A stretch of 64,000 nucleotides of DNA from Balamuthia mandrillaris (taxonomy: Eukaryota; Discosea; Longamoebia; Balamuthiidae). Shown one piece after another: positions 31,701-39,997 of the stretch. Positions within the stretch are counted from its first letter, which is position 1. The number at the start of each line of letters is the position of its first letter. The stretch covers positions 248,001-312,000 of the forward strand of contig JAVKOQ010000016.1 in the NCBI GenBank assembly GCA_031835245.1, read 5' to 3'. The position numbers were made by a program, and so were the translations under genes. The notes under the pieces are model-generated. The model was not told where the DNA came from and searched no databases. It saw nothing but the letters and a program-made list of their open reading frames with translations.

Positions 31701-32838
31701 TGAGCAAAGCAAGAGAGAGTTGGATGTCGGGAGAAGGGCGCATGGATTGTGGGGTTGGGGGAGTGTATTGCTTCAACTCATTTCCTGCATTGTTGTTGCA
31801 GGAGGGCACCGCCACCGTCACAGTTTCTCGCATCTCTGCTCCCAACACAAGAGTCTTGAATGCAAAGCTTTCTGTTGAGAACGAGCAACGCAAGCATCAG
31901 TTCGAACTCAAGAGCTAGAACAAATCGACAAGGAAAGGAAAAGCAGGCAAAGAAGAGGACAAAGAACGGAAAGAGAAGAAAGAAAGAAGAAAGAAAGAAA
32001 GAAACGACAAGAAAGAAAGAACAAGGAAGAAAAAAACGAACGAAACCAACGGACCAGAGGTGGCAGGTGGCAATGGACTATTTCGAAAGTTGCAACGAAT
32101 GGTGCCCTCCGGCCCATCTCCACAGTTGCCCGGCAATTGCAAACGATCCAAGGAAGAGCGTGGGGTGAAGGCCAACAAGCAAAAGCCGCCATTCACCAAA
32201 GAAGGGCCACTGCTGGAGACCTGGAAAGAGAAGGGAAAGACGTCATCGCGCCCAGGCACGTAAGAAGAAGGAAAGTTGGAAGTGAATGTGGCTGTCAGGC
32301 TGAAGCTTGGCCGGATCTGGATGTCCACCGAGTAGTAATCCTTGTGTGTCCCATCAAAGGTGAAGTACCTTAGAGGCTCGTCCGGTTGAACGGCCGTAAG
32401 AGGAACGTTATATTGTCTTTGGAAGGAGACAATTCCTCCACCAGTGCCACGCACGATGCAGTGGTTTAGCTGCGGGGCGGGATCGCAGGTGGCCTTTAGA
32501 CCAAGCGGAACGTTTGAAGGCTTGAGCCCTTCAACAGTTCATAAAGATATGTTAAAAACCAGTTCTGCACCAAAAAAAAAAAGCACGAAAGCGAAAGTAC
32601 TATCAGTAGCCCAAGCGGTGTATGGTCCAGACTTGCCCAACGTTATTTCACAAGGCGGCTCATTGGCTTCCTTCACGAGGACGGAGAGCGTGAGAACAAA
32701 GGGCTGGCCAGGAGCTGGAGTCGGGGGATCTGTCGACCACGACTTGCCGGCACAAGTAATAGCAAACGAGCCGGAAACAAAGGTGCAGCTGAACATCACG
32801 TACAAGATGTACATGTTCACGAACGCTTTGGTGGGCAT
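28779..32838 (-). CDS. Large type I membrane protein T1 of an unrecognised surface family
   Basis: ATG at 32838: signal peptide (MYILYVMFSCTFVSGSFA is in it), then SWSTDPPTPAPGQPF. Ordered modules follow. B: RPSFSLTATFTSNFPSSYVPG to NCGDG. C: ESFAFKTLVLGAEMRETVTV to SPDIQLSLAL. D: IRPGGSIAIRFKLGNKG, STSL. Then second copies B', C' and D', so T1 is the only paralogue with the block duplicated. Region E (SGGPSWARQVECFFNF to FDPDV-type sequence MFYDPDVQVLVDTR) is followed by one TM helix (LVVAVSVSVGVALCAVVAVL) and a tail with FSASLGAVNFSGEE, stop 28779-28781. B and D look like beta-sandwich adhesion modules. No known family is assigned. T1 lies 150 bp downstream of P1 on the same strand. Confidence 0.78.
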
Positions 32839-32989
32839 CTCGTGGAGAAAAGAACAGCTCCGGCTCGACTGCAGCCTCTTCCGGCAGGGATACAAGCGCT
32901 CCACAGTTTGTCGTTCAAGTTTGTTCTTTGTTGCTTGTTTCTTATTACCTCCATATTAATTATTACACGAGGCATTACACATTTGTTGC

Positions 32990-35436
32990 CTACGATGCTA
33001 CCCTCCAAAAGAACGGGAGCAACGGAGAGCATCCAGAGGCAGAGCCGTCTTCGTCTGTGGACGAGGAGGAGAGAGCTGAATCGTTGCTGTCCTCCGCTAC
33101 ACAAGCATCCACACCCACAGAGCCAGCTGAGCTCATCTGACCTTCCGGACAAGAGAGGCACTGCAGCTCCTCCGAGGACCAATACTGGTTGGCCTCGCAT
33201 TGGGTGCACACCACGTCCTCGAAAGGGTGCCATAGGAGCACATCGGAGCCACAATCGAAGCCGCACATGTTTCTGCCCACGAGCCTTGCGTTAGGATGTT
33301 CGCACTCATCGCTGCATTCTCCATTTGCGTTCAGCACATAGTTTTCCTTGCACCCTGATGATTGAAATGTGAAAAGAACAGATGCATTAGCGCCCTCAAA
33401 AGAAGGAAGAAGCCAGCAAGAGCGACATGAAAGAGGGGTTCCTACGCAACACAGCAAGACGGTCAGAATCCAGAGAAAAATAAACACTTCCATCGACTGC
33501 AATGGACAGAGACTGGTCTAGCACCGGACTCCCATTGGTAAAGTTCCAAAGCAGTTGAAAGGTCGCCAAGTCTACTGCAAGTTTTTCATTTGCAACTGAG
33601 AGATACAGCACCCCGTCCTGAGAGACTGCCCCCGCTGCTTCATTCTCCTGCGTTACCTGCCCTTCAAGAGTTTGAAGGAGATTCACTTGTGTGCCAGTTT
33701 CTGGGGACAGTCCGACTACTACCAACGTGTTGGTCTGCATCTCTCTCCAAAAAGTAATAATGGACCTATATTGTTATTCTCAGTTAGTCTGGGGGAGAGA
33801 GGAGAGAGGAGAGAGAACACAAGAAACATGTCTGAAAGCTTACCCATCTATGGGACTCGTTGTTGGCACTTGCCTGCTGTTGGAGAATATACCATCTGCA
33901 AGGTCATCGATGGGCGTTCCCCATTCCAGCTCTCCATTCTCTGTGTTCAATGCTAACACACCACCTTCATTAATTGCCTGTTATTTTGTTGTGGTTAAAA
34001 CCTGGATCAGCCTAGATACAAAGAACAATGAAGAAAAGAGAAGAGAAGAGAAGAGAAGAGAAGAGAAGAGAAGAGAAGAGAAGAGAAGAGAAGAGAAGAG
34101 AAGAGAAGAGAAGAGAAGAGAAGAGAAGAGAAAAAGAGAAAGAGAGAGAAGAGAAGAGAAGAGAAGAGAAGAGAAGAGAAGAGAAGAGAAGAGAAGAGAA
34201 GAGAAGAGAAGAGAAGAGAAGAGAAGAGAAGAGAAGAGAACAGAAGAGAAGAGAACAGAAGAGAAGAGAAGAGAACAGAAGAGAACAGAAGAGAACAGAA
34301 GAGAACAGAAGAGAACAGAAGAGAAAGATAAGAGTGACAATAATGGTGAGGAGAGGCATACCACAAACAACAATCTGCCATCTTCGGACAGAGAGGGCGA
34401 CCCTCCGGTGATATATCTTGGGAAAGGAGCTATATCTGCCAAAGAGTGGCTCCAAACCACCTCATTCTGTGGAAGGCGAATGGCCAAGCACAACGAGGCT
34501 GCCCAAGGAGATTCAGTGACGAAATAGAAGACCCCGTTACCATTGGTGGCTGGCGTGACAAACTCTACGTAGTCACCTCCACCATATAACTCTGCCGTGG
34601 CATTATTGCGAACTTGTTCTTGAAGAGCAAAGTCATAAACCACCATATCGCTATTTGCGTCCAAAACATACACCAGACCATCCACTGCAATGAACAGTAA
34701 GAAGAAGAAAATGAACAAGAACAAAAAGAAAGTTGCAAGAGCAGAAGAACGTAGGAAGTAAAGTCAACAATAAAGATGAATGGAGTCAGCAAAACAGACG
34801 CAAAAACTGGAGAAACTAAACGTACCAACAGAAACAGAGGGTCCGTAAAGAGAAAACACATAATGGGGCCAGCTGGTGGTGCTATTTACTGTTCCGGTAC
34901 TCCAGTCGACAACAGTTACACCGTCTCTATCCAACAAAAACATCTTTCCATCATCAGTAACGGCTGGATGGCCGGTGAAGACTTCCTTATCTACGACGAT
35001 GGAAGACAAGTTGCCGGTGAGGCTGTTCCAGTGGCGCACCACGTTCTTCCCAGCAAAGTAGCTGTTGCCCCGTTGGTCATGCGCGACACCTCCTGTGTTC
35101 CACTCCTCTTCCAACGTTACAAACTTTTTCAATGGTTAGACTTCATAAAACAAAACACAAACACAACCCGCATTCCATAGTTCAACAAGCAATAGAGAAC
35201 AACAGAAACAAGTAAACGAGAATGGCAGAGAAGAAACCAATAGCAAAAAGCAACATTACCTCGGTGTTGTCAAGCGAATGAAAGCCTGCTGCAGTGGGAT
35301 GGACGTTGGAGTTAAGGAGGTCAGCATGGGCTTTGCTCCACCCGGCAGCTAGCTCTTGCGCGCTCACCACCACCAACGGCACACAGCTGGCAAGCAGCAG
35401 GAGCACGGGGACAGCACCGATCATACACCGTTTCAT
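32990..35436 (-). CDS. Beta-propeller surface protein P1 (PQQ-like repeats, Cys-rich domain, GPI-type end)
   Basis: Exon 1 (35436-35260) gives a signal peptide (CMIGAVPVLLLLASCVPLVV) and QELAAGWSKAHADLLNSNVH, the conserved start of the family. Later exons contain PQQ/BamB-like propeller blades: GHPAVTDDGKMFLLDRDGV, VDGLVYVLDANSDMVVYDF, GNGVFYFVTESPWAA, FQLLWNFTNGS, SIAVDGSVYF. The last exon encodes an about 80-residue Cys-rich domain (CKENYVLNANGECSDECEHP; CTQCEANQYWSSEELQCLSC), like ephrin-receptor GCC repeats. A Ser-rich stretch and a hydrophobic C-terminus (PLLPFFWRVAS, stop 32990) suggest a GPI anchor. One intron holds a 300-nt sense CTCTT repeat. Propeller binding of an extracellular ligand is inference. 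Confidence 0.8.
34028..34325 (-). repeat. CTCTT/CTTTT pentanucleotide minisatellite in an intron of P1
   Basis: About 300 nt of GAGAA/AGAAG units on the plus strand; variants GAACA cluster at the right end. Polypyrimidine on the sense strand of P1. Confidence 0.9.
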
Positions 35437-35810
35437 TTGTGTAGTTGTGTGTGTAAAGGTTGAATAACCAAAGTGAGTTGAAACTGAAACGAAATGAAAA
35501 AAAAAAAGCTTCTCTGTGTAACGCTGCGGCATAAAAAAGGAGAATGGCCGTGTGGTATAGCACCGGAAAGGAAGCGGTACGAAAAAGGACAGGACGCTCG
35601 GCGATAATGCATTTTTTGAACGCAATTAGCATCCAGGCAGCAAACACGGTTCATGGTCTGAGACGTCACCGTTTGTAATTCGGTTTGGGGGCGACGGAGT
35701 ATGAGAACAACGCACGGCAGAGCTGAGAGAAGAAGGCTGGAAAAAAATCCCCGAGTATATCTAATCCTGCACACCGGGGCAGCTCTCTCAAAGAAAAAAA
35801 ATTGAGCACT
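35437..35810. other. 5' flank of P1
   Basis: No gene seen. It contains a short A/T-rich run and a CRE-like GACGTCAC at about 35662. No CACGTG element was found here, unlike the P2 and P3 flanks. Confidence 0.4.
35794..35801 (-). terminator. Pol III terminator of tRNA-iMet
   Basis: Eight consecutive T residues on the minus strand, 9 nt after the tRNA 3' end. Confidence 0.75.
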
Positions 35811-35882
35811 TAGCAGAGAGAGGTTTCGATCCTCCGACCTGTGGGTTATGGGCCCACCACGCTTCCACTGCGCCACTCTGCT
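35811..35882 (-). tRNA. tRNA-iMet (CAU), initiator
   Basis: A 72-nt cloverleaf on the minus strand with acceptor AGCAGAG pairing with CTCTGCT, D-arm TGGCGCAGTGGAAGCG, anticodon stem with the three G-C pairs (GGG/CCC) flanking loop CCCATAA, and the A-containing T-loop ATCGAAA instead of TTCGA. These are the hallmarks of eukaryotic initiator tRNA. A run of eight T on the sense strand (35794-35801) terminates it. Confidence 0.96.
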
Positions 35883-36088
35883 TTTCGTTTGCTTGCGGGA
35901 GAGCTTCTCTTGCCGTTCAAGTTACGCCCTGCGGAATATTCATTCTTGGCATACTTTGCATTCCTGCAATATTTCACGACGATGACGTCATGCAAATATA
36001 AATTAGGGAAGAACGATCAGAATTCGATCAGAAAATTCCCTTTAATAAATGGATGATGGCAGCATCCGGTGACATCAAAGTTGCCAAT

Positions 36089-36096
36089 ATAAAAAG
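36089..36096 (+). promoter_or_regulatory. TATA box of the basic W/Y-rich protein gene
   Basis: TATAAAAA, 51-58 nt before the ATG at 36147. Confidence 0.55.
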
Positions 36097-36146
36097 GCCA
36101 AAGCAAAAAAAAAAACATTACAGCACGGGGGTGTGTGGCGAGGGAC

Positions 36147-37184
36147 ATGCAACATGCTTGCGTTGGCGCTGTGAACTCAAGGCTACGGGAAGGTGATCTC
36201 GTTCGCTATTTCATCGGGGAGGTATGTCCGTTGTGTTTGCACGTCGGCACCACCAGTGGTTCGTTTCTTTTTCTTTTTTGTTTGGGTTTCCTTTCTTTTT
36301 TTTTTTGTGTTTGGGTTTTCTTTCTTTGTCACCATTGTCCCTGAAGCTGTTGTTTCGTTGTTAAAAATAGACGCTTGGATTCCTGCTATCGTTTGGAAGG
36401 TATCCTCGACTCACATTTGGATTCGCTATCAATACATTTCATATCGCGGCTGGTGCGTTTCTTTTTTTTTCTTCTTTCTCTTTCTTTTTTTTTTCTTCAT
36501 CTTTTTCTCTTTCTTGTTCTTGTTCTTTTCTGTTCTTTTTCTTTTTCTTTTTTTTTTTCATTTTCCTTTAAGAAGCTAACAAGCCAACACACAACCAGGT
36601 ACTATCGACGAACCAAACGGCATCGTTACTGGGTGAAATGCTTCCCAAGAAACACTCGCCTCATCCGTCCAGAGTACAACTTTGCAGACCACTTGCTCTT
36701 CTCCAGCAAACTCTCTCACGAGACCCGAGCAAAGATCATTCTTCACTCTGGGAGCTGTCCTCTAAGAAAATGGAGGAAACAGTTCTTTAGAAGACTCCAT
36801 AGGAACTTCATCAGCCAAACGGAAGAAAGATGGAGAAAACCACTCCATGTGTTTGGATCGAAGGAGAATGATGAAGAGGATGAAGATAGTTTTTGGGAGC
36901 TGGAGGGAGAAGGCTTTTATTATCTCAAAGAGGCGGATGGACAACCTCCTCGTTGGGAGTGTTACTTTGGAGAAGGAGCGGGAGATGACGACCAAAACGA
37001 ACACGAAGAAGAAGGAGAGGAGGACACCGATGAAGAAGACAGAATAGAAGCAAATGAAGAACACAAAGAACAGAAAGAAAATAATGAGATGAGCAGCGTT
37101 ATAAGAGGAAAGAAGAGCCTCCCTTCGAAACGATGGGAACGAAAAGGGAAAGCCAACCGACGAGGAAGAAAAATGGTTGGGTGA
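36147..37184 (+). CDS. Basic Trp/Tyr-rich protein with acidic tail, Tudor/chromo-like start
   Basis: Three exons. Exon 1 from the ATG at 36147 reads SRLREGDLVRYFIGE up to a GTATGT donor. The middle exon, around 36371-36453, reads WIPAIVWKVSSTHIWIRYQY and joins the last exon as SYRGWYYRRTKRHRYWVKCF. The last exon encodes NTRLIRPEYNFADHLLF, a basic region, an acidic Glu/Asp run and a Lys/Arg-rich end, stop at 37182-37184. The G-D-x-V-R-Y start plus W-x-P-A-x-V strands resemble Tudor/Agenet or chromo-barrel domains that bind chromatin. The join of exons 1 and 2 is not resolved in frame by the simplest splice sites. Nuclear role is inference. Confidence 0.55.
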
Positions 37185-37499
37185 GATGAGCGGCTTGTTT
37201 TTCATCTCCAAATAACGCAAACGCTAAAATAGAAGACAAAAGTTTGTTGGAATGCCTATGAAAGTTGCTAACAACGAGAAAGCATGGCGAAGAAGTGGAC
37301 AAGGCTTGCATTAAACATCGCATTCATCGTAAATGTACTTTTAAATATTGACCCGTAGGTGTGCAATCATTCCCATTAACATAAAGGCGAAAGGCGAGAG
37401 GCCAGAGGCTGGAGATGGGACACAAGCTACTAATTCAGAGAGGAGAGAGAGAGAGAGGGGTGTGGAGAGAGAGAAAGAAAGAGAGAAAGAGAGGGAGGG

Positions 37500-37536
<37 letters not shown>

Positions 37537-37586
37537 AGCTACTAATTCAGAGAGGAGTGAGAGAGAGAGAGAGAGAGAGAGGGGTG

Positions 37587-37623
<37 letters not shown>

Positions 37624-38208
37624 GGATAGAGAGAGAGAGAGAGAGAGAAGGGATCGCTGCCAAAGGAGTTTATTGTCTATTCACGGTCGAATGTCCGCTC
37701 TTCCATTCCTCAAAGTATCCATATCCAAATCGTTGTAAGATCGCGATTCCCTCTCTCTCTTACTCCCTTATACTCTCTCTTTGTTTCGAGGTTGTGCTGG
37801 GGTTGATGACAACCTCACATTCTGGAGGATGCGGTTGACCGGGAGATATTTTCCTGGCTGCCACTCGCACCCAGTTTTCACTTATCCTGAGGAGGTTACC
37901 CGAGATGCAGGTTGAAATATGAATATAAAGCCCGATGTCTTGTTCTTACACAAGGATGTGTCCCAGGTAGCACCTCGCTACCGGCTGTAGAACTCCATTA
38001 GCTTCATTACCACATTCATATCTTGCTTGTTTATTATTGCCAAGAGAAGCCCTACACAAACGCAATATACTTTTAGGCAGCCCCTTACGCCTCGGTCATA
38101 AAAGGCTCACCCTTTGCTCCTTGCCAACTATGGTTTTTGCTTCTCTCTCTCTCTCTCACCACAAACACACGTTTCCACAACATCATTCCTTGCACACGAG
38201 ACCACACA
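37185..38208. other. 1-kb intergenic region with GA repeats
   Basis: No supported gene. It holds GA microsatellites from 37441 to 37650, a 112-bp tandem duplication (see the separate repeat), and a TATAAAG at 37924-37930 too far from the next ATG to be assigned safely. Confidence 0.5.
37422..37650. repeat. GA microsatellite with a 112-bp duplication
   Basis: The sequence ACAAGCTACTAATTCAGAGA occurs at 37422 and again at 37534, each followed by long GA runs, so a unique block plus its GA tail was duplicated. Confidence 0.8.
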
Positions 38209-38508
38209 ATGAGCTTCTACGGTTGCTGCTGTAATCCCTATATCGGCTTCGTCTGCGGCTATCATGTGCAGCAGTACCAAATGCAACAGTACTTGACCTA
38301 CGTTGCGGCCTGCCAGCAAGTGCAGATGGCCTACATGGCCTCCCAATGCGAGGTCAGGACCTGCTGGAACGACGTGTGCGGCACCGCACGCCAGATGCGA
38401 CCCAACGAGAGGGCCAAGTTCCAGAGAAAGATGGCCAACAAGCTGCTCAGCAACGCCGCCCCAGCGGTGTACGACTTTGCCTCCAATCTTGTCAGCAGCT
38501 TCCTCTGA
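38209..38508 (+). CDS. Small Cys/Gln/Tyr-rich protein, 99 residues
   Basis: Intronless frame from the ATG at 38209 with no signal peptide. The N-terminal part is MSFYGCCCNPYIGFVCGYHV followed by a Gln/Tyr run and CEVRTCWNDVCGTARQM; the C-terminal part is helical and basic to amphipathic (ERAKFQRKMANKLLSNAAPA). AATAAA is at 38551-38556. Codons are strongly C-ending (AAC, TAC, CTG), unlike several neighbours, which would fit a highly expressed gene. Family not recognised. Confidence 0.7.
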   Translation: MSFYGCCCNPYIGFVCGYHVQQYQMQQYLTYVAACQQVQMAYMASQCEVRTCWNDVCGTARQMRPNERAKFQRKMANKLLSNAAPAVYDFASNLVSSFL

Positions 38509-38559
38509 GTGGAAGGCGAGGCGGTTCCTCTGTTTTCCTTCCCGGATAACAATAAAAAC

Positions 38560-38891
38560 TCAGATGCTACATTGTACTCTTGTTGGCTGCCTCTTCCTCT
38601 TCCTCATCCGCTTCCTCTTGCCCTTCTCCTTCCTCTTCCTCTTCCGCCTCCGTCGGCTAGCAGAGAAATAATACATGGAGAGCTGACCACCAAAGGCGAA
38701 CTTCTTGGGTCGATGGTAGCAGCATTGTGGCACCAATGTGGAAGGACCACAGCAAGGAATGAGGCAAAGGAGTCTTTGTTGGTGTGTTGCTCTCTTCTTC
38801 CTCCCGCTCTTCTTCTGCTCTTGTGCTTCGCGTGCTCATTGTCGCCTCCCATTGCAAGGCCATTTTCCCCCTTTGCCGCATATATCATCAT
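38560..38891 (-). CDS. Doubtful minus-strand small gene with Lys/Arg-rich C-terminus
   Basis: On the minus strand a frame ends at 38560-38562 with KKFAFGGQLSMYYFSASR and then a run of about 20 Lys/Arg residues. An ATG at 38891 lies upstream in another frame, so an intron would be needed. A CATGTCGTC element overlaps 38889-38897, as seen in other minus-strand gene flanks. The basic run could equally be a shadow of a CTTCC repeat. I list it only as a candidate. Confidence 0.2.
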
Positions 38892-39258
38892 GTCGTCCTA
38901 AGGCGTCCGTTAAGTGGCCTTTGTGCTCGGGATAAGTGAAAACATTCCACCCCCCTTTCACGTTCTTCCTTTCCCTCGTTTTACCCTGCCCCTTGCTTTT
39001 TTTTTCCTTCTTCTTCTTCTTCTTCCTGTTTGGTTGCGAGCAGAAAGCAACGGTCGATCAACAAAACAAAAACAAAAAAGTAACGTTCCCTTCTCTTCTC
39101 TTCGTCGTTCTCTTCGTCGTTCTCCTTCTCCTTCTCCTTCTCCTTCTCCTTCTCCTTCTCCTTCTCCTTCTCCTTCTCCTTCTCTTCTTCTTTTGTTATT
39201 TCATTGCGCTCATCAAACTCTCATCTCTTCGGTGTATCAAAAAAAAAAAAAAAGAAAG
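38892..39258. other. 5' flank and leader of the VIT-VWA gene
   Basis: Contains the CATGTCGTC element at 38889-38897, a CTTCTC hexanucleotide repeat at 39118-39185 and an A run just before the ATG. The open frames through the pyrimidine repeat are not thought to be coding. Confidence 0.45.
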
Positions 39259-39863
39259 ATGTGCAGGTGCGGAGGAGGTTTGTACTACTATTACCATCCT
39301 CGGTACAACCCGGGCAAGCAACCTGCCCTCCAAAGAGAGCAGCAACAGAACCGCAAGGAGTGCCCTCTCCGCGGCGTCCGTGTGGAGCTTCAAATCTCCA
39401 ACTTCACCGCTCAAGTATTGGAGCTCCCCCTTTTCTTCTTTCTCATCGGATTTAATCCCTCTCATCAAGATGAACCGATCGTTAACTCTTGTTTTTAAAC
39501 AGGTGCAGCTGCAACAACGTTTCGTCAACAACGAAGAGAACCCCATCGAAGCCGTCTATGAGTTCCTGACGGACGATCGCTCCGCCGTCTGCAGCTTTGC
39601 CGCGCAGGTCGACGGCCGCATGCTGCAGGGCCAGCTCATGGAGAAGACGAGGGCCAAGGACGAGTACGATGACGCCATCGCCAGCGGAGGCGGGGCGTAT
39701 CTCCTCAAGGAGGACAAGACCAACAAGAACATGTTCCGCGCCAACGTGGGCAACCTCCCTCCGGGCAAGGAGTGCACGCTGTTTGTTACTTATGTTACGG
39801 TATGTTTTTGTTCCATCTGTCTTTCTTGTCGTTTCTTTCTTTCTTTCTTTCTTTCTTGTCGTT

Positions 39864-39895
<32 letters not shown>

Positions 39896-39961
39896 GTCGT
39901 TTCTTTCTTTCTTTCTTTCTTTCTTGTCGTTTCTTTCTTTCTTTCTTTCTTTCTTGTCGTT

Positions 39962-39997
<36 letters not shown>

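Noticed and set aside
33981-34527. Frames of KREEKR or LLFSS repeats on both strands
   Set aside because: Product of the GAGAA minisatellite inside a P1 intron.
37420-37740. CRISPR-like array or gene in the GA-rich region
   Set aside because: Simple dinucleotide repeats with one duplicated unique block; no regular spacers and a eukaryotic context.
38914-39258. N-terminal extension of the VIT-VWA protein into the pyrimidine-rich leader
   Set aside because: It would encode Ser/Pro or Leu runs from a CTTCTC repeat; the ATG at 39259 directly precedes the domain.
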